Source: an uncultured Clostridia bacterium (GTDB taxonomy: Bacteria; Bacillota; Clostridia; TANB77; CAG-508). Taken from it: a stretch of DNA of 64,000 nt. The DNA lies in contig CALXXZ010000002.1 in assembly GCA_944392805.1 (NCBI GenBank), positions 62,001 through 126,000 of the forward strand, written 5' to 3'. A model generated the notes under the pieces. The model had not been told where the DNA came from. It saw only the letters and a program-made list of their open reading frames with translations, and ran no database searches. This document shows, in pieces, positions 7,465 through 15,913 of this stretch (position 1 is its first letter; the number at the start of each line of letters is the position of its first letter). Made by a program: the position numbers and the translations under genes.

Positions 7465-9096
7465 TTAAGAAGCTTTTTTGTTTCTAAGTTCATTTGCAAA
7501 TTGTAATGTTATTTCATTTATTTCTCCTGATGAAATTCTTGCTATTTCTCGTATTACTTCTTCTTCATTTAATAATTTTACATTTGTGTTTGTTCTATCA
7601 TTTTCTACTTTTTTACTTATATAGTAATTATAATCTGCTGTTGCTGCTATTGCAGGTTGGTGTGAAATACATAATACTTGATGATTTTTTGAGATTTTCT
7701 TTAGCTTATCTGCCACTGATTTTGATGCTTTTCCACTTATTCCTGTGTCAATTTCATCAAATATTAATACTGGCATTTCATCTACTTCTGCTAATACTTT
7801 TTTTATTGCTAGCATTATTCTTGACATTTCTCCTCCCGATGCTATTTTTATAAGTTCACTCTCATTTTCTCCTATATTTGTCTTTATGAATATTTCTACT
7901 TCATCTTTTCCATTTTCAAAGAATTCATTTATTTTATATTCTACTTTTACATTTATTCTTGCATTTTTCATTTCTAATTCTACTAATTCTTGATTTATTT
8001 TTTCACTCATTTGCTCTGCATATTTTTTTCTTATTTCGCTTATTTTTTCTGCAATTTCTGTCATCTGTTTTTCAATTTCTTTTTGTTCTTTTCTTAATTT
8101 ATTATTATGTTCTTCTACATTTTCTATTTTTTCTATTTCTTGCTCAATTTCTTCTTTATAATTTAATATTTCTTCTATATTATTTCCATATTTTCTTTTT
8201 AAATTATATATTGTATCTAATCTTGTTTCTATTTCTTCTCTTTCTTGTTCATCAAATTCAACATCTTCTGTATATTCATTTATATCTCTTGATATTTCTT
8301 GTAAATCATAGTATATACTTTTTAATGCTGTATTTGTTTTTTCATATTTATTATCTATATCTTCTATTTTTTCTAATGCTCTTATTGCTACATTTATTAC
8401 ATCTATTGTGTTTTCTCCTATTGCATTTTCTGCTTCTATTAGGTTTTTAACAATCTTTTCAGAATTGTGCATTTTATTTCTTTTTTCTTCTAGTTTTTCC
8501 TCTTCTCCATTTTTCAATTTAGCTTCTTCTATTTCATTTAATTGATATTTTAATAAATCTAGTTTTCTTTGCTTTTCTTTTTCGTCTCCATAGTTTTCTC
8601 TTAAAGCTCTTTTTATTTCATTATATCTTATATATTTTTCTTTGTAGTCTTGTTTTAATTTTATAATTTCTTCTCCAGAAAAACTATCTAAATATTTTAT
8701 ATGTGTTGTACTGTCTAATAATTGTTGATTGTCATTTTGACCATGTATTTCTATATAATTACTCATAAATTTTTTTAGCTCTGTTACAGTTACTAATCTT
8801 CCATTTATTTTACATGTGTTTCTTCCATTACTAAAAATTTCTCTTGCAACTATTATGTTTCCATCTATCGCATTTTCATCCTTTGGAACATACATACATA
8901 TTTCTACATAAGAATGATTTTCTCCTTTTCTTATCATTTCTTTTGAAAATCTTCCTCCACATATTATCCCTAAAGAATCTATTATTAAAGTTTTTCCTGC
9001 ACCTGTTTCTCCTGTTAATACATTCATTCCTTTATTAAAGTCTATTTCTAAATCTTCTATTATTCCTATGTTTCTAATATGTAAATTTGTTATCAT
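7465..9096 (-). CDS. recN: DNA repair protein RecN
   Basis: The 543-residue SMC-like ATPase has Walker A GETGAGKTLI near residue 30, a long Glu/Lys-rich coiled-coil middle section, and the C-terminal signature SGGEMSRIMLA and Walker B VLIFDEIDTGIS. RecN acts in double-strand break repair, gathering broken ends ahead of RecA. Length matches the family (about 550). A GGAGGAG site precedes the ATG. The promoter at 9140-9168 is close to consensus and is flanked by a 12-base inverted repeat that contains CGAACA, which may be an SOS operator. The gene lies near comEB, uvrA and uvrB, giving a DNA-repair neighbourhood. Confidence 0.96.
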   Translation of the reverse strand: MITNLHIRNIGIIEDLEIDFNKGMNVLTGETGAGKTLIIDSLGIICGGRFSKEMIRKGENHSYVEICMYVPKDENAIDGNIIVAREIFSNGRNTCKINGRLVTVTELKKFMSNYIEIHGQNDNQQLLDSTTHIKYLDSFSGEEIIKLKQDYKEKYIRYNEIKRALRENYGDEKEKQRKLDLLKYQLNEIEEAKLKNGEEEKLEEKRNKMHNSEKIVKNLIEAENAIGENTIDVINVAIRALEKIEDIDNKYEKTNTALKSIYYDLQEISRDINEYTEDVEFDEQEREEIETRLDTIYNLKRKYGNNIEEILNYKEEIEQEIEKIENVEEHNNKLRKEQKEIEKQMTEIAEKISEIRKKYAEQMSEKINQELVELEMKNARINVKVEYKINEFFENGKDEVEIFIKTNIGENESELIKIASGGEMSRIMLAIKKVLAEVDEMPVLIFDEIDTGISGKASKSVADKLKKISKNHQVLCISHQPAIAATADYNYYISKKVENDRTNTNVKLLNEEEVIREIARISSGEINEITLQFANELRNKKAS

Positions 9097-9122
9097 ATGC
9101 TCCTCCTAAATTTCATAAACTA

Positions 9123-9188
9123 AAAAAATGTTCGTTTTTATTATATTGACTTTTTTTAATTTTGTCAATAGTTTTTCGAACATTTTTT
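9123..9188 (-). promoter_or_regulatory. recN promoter flanked by a 12-base inverted repeat
   Basis: On the minus strand TTGACA (9163-9168), a 17-base spacer and TATAAT (9140-9145) make a consensus promoter. Arms AAAAAATGTTCG and CGAACATTTTTT (9123-9134 and 9177-9188) lie symmetrically on both sides of it, 42 bases apart. CGAAC is the half-site of the Bacillus LexA box, so operator function is plausible but the arms are not spaced as a normal single box. Confidence 0.7.
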
Positions 9189-9201
9189 CTTATTTTTTTA
9201 T

Positions 9202-9672
9202 TTAGATTGTATCATCATTTTCTATCCAATTAGAAACCATTTCTACTCTATAATTTTCTTTGTCATCTCTCATTACAACTTTTTCAATTCCTGCATTTAT
9301 TATCATTCTTTTGCATAAAGTACATGGCTCATTGTCTGTAATATATTCTCCTGTTCTTTTATTGATTCCTACTAAATATAGTGTTGAACCTATCATACTT
9401 TTTCTGTCAGAACTTATTATTGCATTTTGTTCACTATGTACTGACCTACATAACTCATATCCTGCTCCACTTGGTGTATTATTTACTTTTCTTCTACAAT
9501 ATCCTAAGTCTATACAGTTTTTTCTTCCTCTTGGTGCTCCTGTATACCCTGTTGATATTATTTCATCATTTTTTACTATTACACTTCCATAATTATTTCT
9601 TATACAAGTTCCTCTTTGTGCTACTGTTTCTGCTATATTTAAATAATAATTTGTTTTATCTACTCTTTCCAT
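9202..9672 (-). CDS. comEB: Deoxycytidylate deaminase (ComEB family)
   Basis: The 156-residue protein carries the zinc-binding cytidine/dCMP deaminase motifs: His-x-Glu in SVHSEQNAI near residue 80 and the Cys pair in PCTLCKRMI near residue 117. The opening (VAQRGTCIRNNYGSVIVKN) and the STGYTGAPRG loop are typical of dCMP deaminases, which convert dCMP to dUMP and so feed thymidylate synthesis. An AAAGGAG site precedes the ATG. It sits between recN and uvrA on the same strand, separated from uvrA by a palindromic repeat pair that begins in its ribosome-binding region. Confidence 0.92.
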   Translation of the reverse strand: MERVDKTNYYLNIAETVAQRGTCIRNNYGSVIVKNDEIISTGYTGAPRGRKNCIDLGYCRRKVNNTPSGAGYELCRSVHSEQNAIISSDRKSMIGSTLYLVGINKRTGEYITDNEPCTLCKRMIINAGIEKVVMRDDKENYRVEMVSNWIENDDTI

Positions 9673-9683
9673 ATATCTTCTCC

Positions 9684-9754
9684 TTTTGGGTAAATTGGGG
9701 ACAGTCCCCTTTTTTCCCTTTTGGCAATTTGGGGACTGTCCCCAAATTTCCCTA
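9684..9754. repeat. Palindromic repeat, GGGGACAGTCCCC type, two units
   Basis: Two palindromes (9697-9709 and 9731-9743) are separated by a T-run and a TTTTGGCAATTT linker, in mutually inverted form. The element starts at the ribosome-binding region of comEB and ends on the stop codon of uvrA. Further copies are at about 30701-30765 and 34650-34735. Confidence 0.85.
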
Positions 9755-12577
9755 ATCCAAATATTTCTTTAAAAATTTTCCTGTATAACTTCTTTCGTTT
9801 TTACAAATTTGTTCTGGTGTTCCTATTGCAACTATTTCTCCTCCTGCATCTCCGCCTTCTGGACCTAAATCAATTATATGGTCACAAGTTTTTATTAAAT
9901 CTAAATTATGTTCTATAACTATTATTGTATTTCCTGTATCTACAAGTCTTTGTAAAATATCAACTAATCTATGAACATCTGCAATATGAAGTCCTGTTGT
10001 TGGTTCATCTAATATATATAGTGTTTTTCCTGTTGCTCTTTTTGATAATTCTGTTGCAAGTTTTACTCTTTGTGCTTCTCCACCTGATAATGTTGTTGAT
10101 GGTTGTCCTAATTTAATATATCCAAGTCCTACATCATATAATGTTTGGATTTTTTGTTTTATTTTTGGTATATTACTAAAGAATTCTAATGCTTCTTCAA
10201 CTGTCATATCTAATACATCAGCAATATTCTTACCTTTATATTTTACTTCTAGTGTTTCTCTATTATAACGTTTTCCTTTACATACTTCACATGGTACATA
10301 TACATCTGGTAGGAAATGCATTTCTATTTTATGTACTCCATCTCCATTACAGCTTTCACATCTTCCTCCTGATACATTGAAACTAAATCTTCCTTTTTCA
10401 TATCCTCTGATTTTTGCCTCATTTGTTCCTGCAAATATATCTCTTATTAAGTCAAATGCTCCTGTATATGTTGCTGGATTTGAACGTGGTGTACGTCCTA
10501 TTGGTGATTGGTCTATGTTTATTATTTTGTCTATATTTTCTATTCCTTTTATTTCTTTACATTTTCCTGGCTTTTCACTTGCTCCATTTAGTTTTTGTGC
10601 TATGTTCTTATATAATACTTCATTTATTAATGTACTTTTTCCTGAACCTGATACACCTGTAACACATGTAAATACTCCAAGTGGAAATTTTACACTTACA
10701 TTTTTTAAGTTGTTTTCTGTTGCTCCTTTTATTTCTATACTTTTTTTGTTTCCTTTTCTTCTTTTTTCTGGTACATGAATCCTTTTTCTTCCACTTAAAT
10801 AATCTCCTGTTATTGAACCTTCTATATTTTTGATTTCTTCTGCTGTTCCTTGTGCCATTACTCTTCCACCATGTACTCCTGCTCCTGGTCCAATATCTAT
10901 TATTTGATCTGCTGCATACATTGTATCTTCATCATGTTCTACAACTAATAAAGTATTTCCTAAGTCTCTTAATTTTTTTAGAGTTGCTATTAATCTATCA
11001 TTATCTCTTTGATGAAGTCCTATACTTGGTTCATCTAATATATATAGTACTCCTGTTAGTCCTGAACCTATTTGCGTTGCTAAACGTATACGTTGTGCTT
11101 CTCCTCCTGATAGTGTTCCAGCACTTCTTGATAATGTTAGATATTCTAATCCTACATCTATTAAGAATTGTAGCCTTGCATCTATTTCTTTTAATATCAT
11201 GTCTGCTATCATTTTTTGTGTTTGTGTTAATTCTAATTCTTTTAGAAATTTTTGTATCTGATTTATTGACATATCTGTCATTTCATTTATGTTTTTTCCA
11301 TTTATTTTTACACTTAAGATTTCTTTTTTTAGTCTCGCTCCATTACATTCGTCACAATGCATATTACTCATATACATTTCGTAAAAGTCTCTCATTCCTT
11401 GTGATTTTGTCTCATTATGACGTCTTTCTAATGTTGGGATTACTCCTTCAAATGGTGTTTTGAATTTTCGTGTTCCATATGGTGATTCAAATTCAAAGTC
11501 TATTTCTTCTGTTCCTGTTCCATATAGTATTTTTTCAAGAAAGTCTCTTGGCAAGTCTTTTATTTTTTTGTTTTTGATTTCTACTCCATAATGTCTTCCT
11601 ATACTTTCGAAGTACATTTTTGCCATTGTGTCACCTTTTTTCATTGTACTTGTTCCAAAGGCTTTTATTCCATCATATAGTGTTTTTTCTTTATCAGGAA
11701 CTACTAAATCTTCGTCTATTTTCATTAAATATCCTATTCCTGAACATTTTGGACATGCTCCAAATGGGTTATTAAATGAGAACATTCTTGGTGTTAATTC
11801 TGGGAAACTGAATCCACAGTCTGGACATGCATAATTACAACTATATAATACTGGTTCTTTTCCTACAATATCTATTAATACCATGTTTTCTGCATGTTTT
11901 AGTGCTACTTCTATTGATTCTGTTAATCTTCCTACTATTTCTGGTTTTATTACTAATCTATCTACAACTATTTCTATTTCATGTTTTTTATTTTTATCTA
12001 ATTTTATTTCATCTGTTAGTTCATAATTTTCTCCATCTATTCTTACTCTAGCAAACCCTTCTTTTTGTAATTCTTCTAGTAGTTTTGTATATTCTCCCTT
12101 TCTTCCTCTAACTACTGGTGCTAATATTTGTATTCTTGTTCCTTCTTCTAATTTCATTACATTGTCTACAATTTGGTCTATTGTCTGTTTTTCAATTTTC
12201 TTTCCACAATGAGGACAATATGGTGTTCCAATTCTTGCATATAATAGACGTATGTAATCATATATTTCTGTTACTGTTCCTACTGTTGAACGTGGATTTT
12301 TTGATGTTGTTTTTTGGTCTATTGATATTGCTGGAGATAATCCTTCTATTGATTCTACATCAGGTTTTTCCATTAGTCCTAAGAATTGTCTTGCATATGA
12401 TGATAAACTTTCTACATATCTTCTTTGTCCTTCTGCATATAATGTGTCAAATGCTAATGATGATTTTCCTGAACCTGATAGTCCTGTTATTACTACTAAT
12501 TTATCTCTTGGTATTTCTAAGTTTATATTTTTTAAATTATGTTCTTTTGCACCTTTTATTATTATTTTGTCATTCAT
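9752..12577 (-). CDS. uvrA: Excinuclease ABC subunit A
   Basis: The 941-residue protein has the twin ABC ATPase layout of UvrA: first Walker [21 protein letters not shown], a zinc module (CPHCGKK and [10 protein letters not shown]...CPKC), first signature [12 protein letters not shown], second Walker [17 protein letters not shown], the second zinc finger CESCNGDG...CEVCKG and second signature [12 protein letters not shown]. It recognises DNA lesions and loads UvrB in nucleotide excision repair. The start at 12575-12577 ([17 protein letters not shown]) is preferred over an in-frame upstream codon because AGGGGGA lies just before it and the upstream part covers the promoter. Its promoter shares a 13-base motif with that of uvrB. 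Confidence 0.98.
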   Translation of the reverse strand: MNDKIIIKGAKEHNLKNINLEIPRDKLVVITGLSGSGKSSLAFDTLYAEGQRRYVESLSSYARQFLGLMEKPDVESIEGLSPAISIDQKTTSKNPRSTVGTVTEIYDYIRLLYARIGTPYCPHCGKKIEKQTIDQIVDNVMKLEEGTRIQILAPVVRGRKGEYTKLLEELQKEGFARVRIDGENYELTDEIKLDKNKKHEIEIVVDRLVIKPEIVGRLTESIEVALKHAENMVLIDIVGKEPVLYSCNYACPDCGFSFPELTPRMFSFNNPFGACPKCSGIGYLMKIDEDLVVPDKEKTLYDGIKAFGTSTMKKGDTMAKMYFESIGRHYGVEIKNKKIKDLPRDFLEKILYGTGTEEIDFEFESPYGTRKFKTPFEGVIPTLERRHNETKSQGMRDFYEMYMSNMHCDECNGARLKKEILSVKINGKNINEMTDMSINQIQKFLKELELTQTQKMIADMILKEIDARLQFLIDVGLEYLTLSRSAGTLSGGEAQRIRLATQIGSGLTGVLYILDEPSIGLHQRDNDRLIATLKKLRDLGNTLLVVEHDEDTMYAADQIIDIGPGAGVHGGRVMAQGTAEEIKNIEGSITGDYLSGRKRIHVPEKRRKGNKKSIEIKGATENNLKNVSVKFPLGVFTCVTGVSGSGKSTLINEVLYKNIAQKLNGASEKPGKCKEIKGIENIDKIINIDQSPIGRTPRSNPATYTGAFDLIRDIFAGTNEAKIRGYEKGRFSFNVSGGRCESCNGDGVHKIEMHFLPDVYVPCEVCKGKRYNRETLEVKYKGKNIADVLDMTVEEALEFFSNIPKIKQKIQTLYDVGLGYIKLGQPSTTLSGGEAQRVKLATELSKRATGKTLYILDEPTTGLHIADVHRLVDILQRLVDTGNTIIVIEHNLDLIKTCDHIIDLGPEGGDAGGEIVAIGTPEQICKNERSYTGKFLKKYLD

Positions 12578-12599
12578 TTTATTTCCCCCTAGCATTTGT

Positions 12600-12638
12600 A
12601 TTATATTACATTTTTTGTTTTTTTGCAATACATTTGTT
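12600..12638 (-). promoter_or_regulatory. uvrA promoter with candidate SOS-type operator
   Basis: On the minus strand TTGCAA (12623-12628), a 17-base spacer and TATAAT (12600-12605). The motif AACAAATGTATTG (12626-12638) overlaps the -35 box and is repeated exactly in the uvrB promoter; here it is preceded by TG, giving GAACAAATGTAT, close to GAAC-N4-GTTC LexA boxes of Firmicutes. Confidence 0.75.
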
Positions 12639-12674
12639 CAGTTTGCTATTTTTATTTTTTCTTTATCTCCATGC

Positions 12675-12724
12675 ATATAAAAGAAGGTCTTAGACATGCT
12701 ACTTATCTAAAACCTTTCTTTTTA
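12675..12724 (-). terminator. Terminator-like hairpin after the pilin-like gene
   Basis: AAAAGAAGGTCTTAGA-type arm (12679-12694) pairs imperfectly with 12706-12723; U-rich on both strands. It lies just after the frameshifted tail of the pilin-like gene and before the uvrA promoter. In a diversity-generating retroelement target a hairpin at this position could also matter. Confidence 0.6.
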
Positions 12725-12732
12725 TGCAATTA

Positions 12733-12843
12733 CTAATAAAGTGTAGAACGCGAACCATTAAAAGACAGCGAATAACTAGGATTATGCCTATAACGATAAT
12801 CTGCACGAGAATAGTAAGAATCAGTGATATTGCATCCACCTCC
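12733..12843 (-). other. Out-of-frame C-terminal lectin tail of the pilin-like protein
   Basis: In the frame one base off from the upstream gene, 36 codons and a TAG read GGCNITDSYYSRADYRYR, then HNPSYSLSFNGSRSTLY. This is the normal ending of FGE-sulfatase/C-type-lectin-fold surface proteins (RGGG... to GSR.TLY). It joins the upstream frame if one C (complement at 12844) is removed from CACCGTCGGAGG, restoring RVHRGGG. Codons such as TCG, CTG and CGC are unusual for this genome. So the gene is frameshifted, or the base is an assembly error, or the shift is bypassed. Confidence 0.75.
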
Positions 12844-14659
12844 GACGGTGAACACGACCGTCTATGTTATTAACTTCTAAAGTTCTATCATATATATTTC
12901 CTGCTAAATCATAAATATTTTTCACTTTATATCTCTCAGAATTTCCTGTTGGAGCTGGATTATTAATATCAGTATCTGTATCATCAGCTGTTCCATAGTT
13001 TCCCATTCCTGACGAATTTACTACATAATATGAACCTTTACTTTCATTTTTTACTTCTTTCAACCATATCATTACTTGATCCCATTGACTTCCCCATATC
13101 ATACTACTTGTTCTACTGCTACTTATTTCAGTTAGACTCCTATATGTTTTTTGTTGTGCGTACATTCTATACCAACTTACTTTATTAATTCCGTTTACTG
13201 TACCTTTTACTACTTTTATTTTATTTTTTGTATCTTTGCTATTATCATGCCCGTCACTTCCTCCATACATACTACTTGTCTCATATCTTCCTATCCAAAA
13301 TCCTTTTTGAGCACTTACTTTCTCTACCATTGTATTAAACTCTTGTTGTAATAAATCTTGTGATACTTTTGGATTCGTGTTATTATAACTACTCTCATCT
13401 CCATATGAACTATCACTTAAATATGCTGGTTCTCTGCACCCTGCTGTTGATAATGGTGTCCATTTGTATCCATTTACATCATTAGTTAATGGCTCTACTT
13501 TTACTTTTCCACCTTCCTCTGTAAACTGATACAATACTCCTATATAATCAGTCGCATTTTTCTTTATTGCCATTGGATATCTACCTGCATCAATTTCTTT
13601 TTGTACTTCTGCCTTTATTCCTGCTTCATCTAATGAACTAAAATTGCTACTTAAATCTAATACTGGATTTGGCACTGGGACCCATACAAATTGGTCATAT
13701 TTTTCTTGTACATCTAATATTCCATTACTATTATCATCTGCATCCCAATCTGGTGTTTCATCTTTTGGTATTATATATATTACCAATCCATTATCTACAT
13801 TACCACATTCTCCTGGAACTTTTGATATTGTCGCTCCTCCTGGAATTGACACTTTGTCATCTCCTATTGTTATCGTTGTGTCTTCATCAAATCTTTTACC
13901 ACAAGTACCTCCATCACTAATTGCAATTTCTTGTTCTGCTGATATTCCTGCTGCATCTGTTACTTTTACAATATACTTTCCAGAAGAACTAACTTTAAAA
14001 CTATAGTCTGACTGTTTTGCATTATCTTCTACTGTTATCCAGTCATAACTATCTGATTTTTTATATTTAATATTACCTTTTCCAACATATTTAGAAAATT
14101 TAATATTTGTAACATTTATATTCCAACCATCTGAAACCTTTTGAAAATCTAATAAGAAAGATACATCTCCTCTATTTATATCACCACTAATTCTTTCTTT
14201 ATCAGGGAATTGATATAAATTACGATACATAATTCCATCATTTTCAAAACCATATCTGCTTATTACATTTCTATCTTTTATACTCACAAGATATTCATCA
14301 TCTAGTCCTGTTATTCCAAGACTTTCTAATGTTTCTTTATCAAAATATCTATAATCATCTGTATTATCCATATTAAGAGAATCAAAAATATTATTAATTT
14401 CTTCTATATCTAAATTTGTTAAATCTTTTCCAATAGCATTAGCTTTATCCATATCTAAAGTTCCATCACTATTTTTACATTCTTCATATAATTTATCTAC
14501 TTGTGCTTGCATTATTTCTAATTGTTGTTTAAATTTTGTTAATTTACTTGATTTTATTGTACTTAATCCTGTATAAGTTACTATACTTGCTAATATTAAT
14601 AACACTATTATAGTTATTGTTAAAGCAATAAGTGTTATACCTTTTTCTTTTTTTCTCAT
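12821..14659 (-). CDS. Pilin-like surface protein with FGE/C-type lectin-fold domain, C-terminally frameshifted
   Basis: The 612-residue product starts with a type IV pilin-like N-terminus (MRKKEKGITLIALTITI, hydrophobic to about residue 30). A helical region follows to about residue 110, then a beta region (about 165-250) like an immunoglobulin or fibronectin-type domain, then from about residue 290 a formylglycine-generating-enzyme-like domain (QFVWVPVPNP, GFWIGRYETSS, KNIYDLAGNIYDRTLE). The family normally ends with RGG... and a variable stretch closing with GSR/GFR-x-x-LY; here that tail is one base out of frame, so the protein ends abnormally in HRRRWMQYH. Likely exported and cell-surface or pilus associated. 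Similar lectin-fold proteins are targets of diversity-generating retroelements. AAAGGAG precedes the ATG. Confidence 0.8.
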   Translation of the reverse strand: MRKKEKGITLIALTITIIVLLILASIVTYTGLSTIKSSKLTKFKQQLEIMQAQVDKLYEECKNSDGTLDMDKANAIGKDLTNLDIEEINNIFDSLNMDNTDDYRYFDKETLESLGITGLDDEYLVSIKDRNVISRYGFENDGIMYRNLYQFPDKERISGDINRGDVSFLLDFQKVSDGWNINVTNIKFSKYVGKGNIKYKKSDSYDWITVEDNAKQSDYSFKVSSSGKYIVKVTDAAGISAEQEIAISDGGTCGKRFDEDTTITIGDDKVSIPGGATISKVPGECGNVDNGLVIYIIPKDETPDWDADDNSNGILDVQEKYDQFVWVPVPNPVLDLSSNFSSLDEAGIKAEVQKEIDAGRYPMAIKKNATDYIGVLYQFTEEGGKVKVEPLTNDVNGYKWTPLSTAGCREPAYLSDSSYGDESSYNNTNPKVSQDLLQQEFNTMVEKVSAQKGFWIGRYETSSMYGGSDGHDNSKDTKNKIKVVKGTVNGINKVSWYRMYAQQKTYRSLTEISSSRTSSMIWGSQWDQVMIWLKEVKNESKGSYYVVNSSGMGNYGTADDTDTDINNPAPTGNSERYKVKNIYDLAGNIYDRTLEVNNIDGRVHRRRWMQYH

Positions 14660-14694
14660 TTTTTCTCCTTTGTCTTCTCCTATTCATATTTGTT

Positions 14695-14721
14695 TATCCT
14701 TAATTATATAAATTAAGGATA
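14695..14721 (-). promoter_or_regulatory. Leader hairpin of the pilin-like gene
   Basis: Perfect 10-base arms TATCCTTAAT and ATTAAGGATA around a 7-base loop, between the promoter and the start codon. The 21 bases 14696-14716 recur inverted at 14852-14872. Confidence 0.6.
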
Positions 14722-14732
14722 TAATAATTTAA

Positions 14733-14761
14733 TTTATATCAATAAAATTCAAAAAAATCAA
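14733..14761 (-). promoter_or_regulatory. Promoter of the pilin-like gene
   Basis: On the minus strand TTGATT (14756-14761), a 17-base spacer, TATAAA (14733-14738). Confidence 0.65.
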
Positions 14762-14851
14762 GACATTTATAAAACCTTTTTCGTTTTAATTAAAACAAGA
14801 TTACAAAACATAAATATTGTAAATAATAACTTTTGAATAAAATAAAAATCA

Positions 14852-14872
14852 TTAATTTATATAATTAAGGAT
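14852..14872. repeat. Inverted second copy of the 21-base leader palindrome
   Basis: TTAATTTATATAATTAAGG plus AT, the exact reverse complement of 14696-14716, located 135 bases away in the divergent intergenic region 14660-14990. The rest of this AT-rich stretch shows no gene. Confidence 0.65.
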
Positions 14873-14990
14873 TTTTCATTTTATTAAAATCATTAAATCA
14901 AGCCTATTTCTATTTACTTTTGCTAGTTTTTGTTATATAATAATTATTGACACAGCAAAAATTTATATGAACCATAGGAGGTTTTACGTT

Positions 14991-15197
14991 ATGAGAGATG
15001 ATTTCAAATCACGGAAAGAAGATATCATTGAAAAAGTCACAATATTATTAAATAGTGACTCTCTACCAAGCGTGGATATGATTTTGTACTCCGGTGAAAT
15101 AGGCTGGCTAGAAAGCAAATATCCGGTTTTAGTGACCAGAAAATCAATTTATAATAAACAGTTAAAATTATTTAATTGTACTGTTTATAAAAAATGA
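14991..15197 (+). CDS. Small protein of unknown function
   Basis: A 68-residue protein (MRDDFKSRKEDIIEKVTILL...) with no family I recognise. It is charged, with no signal peptide or membrane segment; the middle has SVDMILYSGEIGWLES. The ATG at 14991 is chosen over one 24 bases upstream because AGGAGG lies 9 bases before it. Base composition and codon use (GCG, CCG, CGG, GGC) are clearly less AT-biased than the neighbouring genes, suggesting recent acquisition. It is followed by its own strong terminator. The next gene shares the same compositional style, so the two may have arrived together. Confidence 0.6.
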   Translation: MRDDFKSRKEDIIEKVTILLNSDSLPSVDMILYSGEIGWLESKYPVLVTRKSIYNKQLKLFNCTVYKK

Positions 15198-15203
15198 GTT
15201 CAC

Positions 15204-15231
15204 GAGGAGGTTGCGATGCAACCTTCTTTTT
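15204..15231 (+). terminator. Terminator after the small gene at 14991
   Basis: AGGTTGC-GAT-GCAACCT stem followed by TCTTTTT. Confidence 0.85.
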
Positions 15232-15257
15232 ATTATAACGTTTTATCTTTATTTAAG

Positions 15258-15286
15258 TTGTATTCTGCTTAAAAATATGATATACT
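15258..15286 (+). promoter_or_regulatory. Promoter of the gene at 15331
   Basis: TTGTAT (15258-15263), 17-base spacer, TATACT (15281-15286). Confidence 0.65.
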
Positions 15287-15330
15287 AGAATAGTGACTTA
15301 TAAACTCTAAGATGAAACAGGAGGTACAAG

Positions 15331-15792
15331 ATGTCTAAATACAAAGATTTTGTCGAAGGAATTCTTCATGGTTATGACTTTAAAGTTTTACAGGGGTTAC
15401 AAACTGCTATTGAATTCAAGCGGAAAGTTCCTCCCTATTTTTTAGAAACCAACGGATATTATCATGAGTTAGGCATTGGTCCAACAAAGGATGAAGCACG
15501 TCAAGCATGGCAGGAACTGATTGAAGAAATTGTTGATGCAATTCTCCATCAAACAGAAACCAAACATGGTAATCAAATGTTACCAGACAACTACGCTAGG
15601 CTTTTTCATGCTCTAGCAATTTTGAAACTTGAAAAAAAATCTCTGCTTCTTCCTTCTGATGTGAATCCAATGTCCAGATGCGCATATAATCTTTGGCAAC
15701 TTGACGACGGTTCTACAAGAAATGGTAGTTTAATAATTACCACCTGTTGGTATTTAGCTGAATCCATCAAAAAAGGTTATTCACTAAGCTGA
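15331..15792 (+). CDS. Hypothetical protein, 153 residues
   Basis: The protein is soluble and mainly helical by composition; no known domain is recognised. The N-terminal part (DFVEGILHGYDFKVLQGLQTA) contains a short segment like the Asp-Phe-x-x-Gly start of small phage or plasmid proteins, but this is not diagnostic. An AGGAGG site lies 7 bases before the ATG, a promoter is at 15258-15286 and a strong hairpin terminator follows at 15833-15866, so it is a single-gene unit. Codon use is GC-richer than its neighbours, like the 68-residue gene upstream and the two genes at 63272-64000. It is placed between the pilin-like gene and uvrB. Confidence 0.7.
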   Translation: MSKYKDFVEGILHGYDFKVLQGLQTAIEFKRKVPPYFLETNGYYHELGIGPTKDEARQAWQELIEEIVDAILHQTETKHGNQMLPDNYARLFHALAILKLEKKSLLLPSDVNPMSRCAYNLWQLDDGSTRNGSLIITTCWYLAESIKKGYSLS

Positions 15793-15832
15793 CATACCAA
15801 CGCTTAGAAAAGCAACAAGTAATTTTTTGTTG

Positions 15833-15870
15833 AGTAGTGTCTCTCTTTGCAGAGGCACTACTTTCTTATA
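15833..15870 (+). terminator. Terminator before uvrB
   Basis: AGTAGTG...CTCT pairs with AGAG...CACTACT (15833-15862), followed by TTCTTAT. Confidence 0.75.
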
Positions 15871-15884
15871 TTTTCGCATTTCTA

Positions 15885-15913
15885 TTGCAAACAAATGTAT
15901 TGTATGATATAAT
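15885..15913 (+). promoter_or_regulatory. uvrB promoter with the same operator-like motif as uvrA
   Basis: TTGCAA (15885-15890), 17-base spacer, TATAAT (15908-15913). AACAAATGTATTG (15890-15902) directly follows the -35 box and is identical to the uvrA motif. Confidence 0.78.

Noticed and set aside
14991..15792. Prophage remnant or insertion sequence around the two small genes
   Set aside because: No integrase, transposase, terminal repeats or phage structural genes are present.
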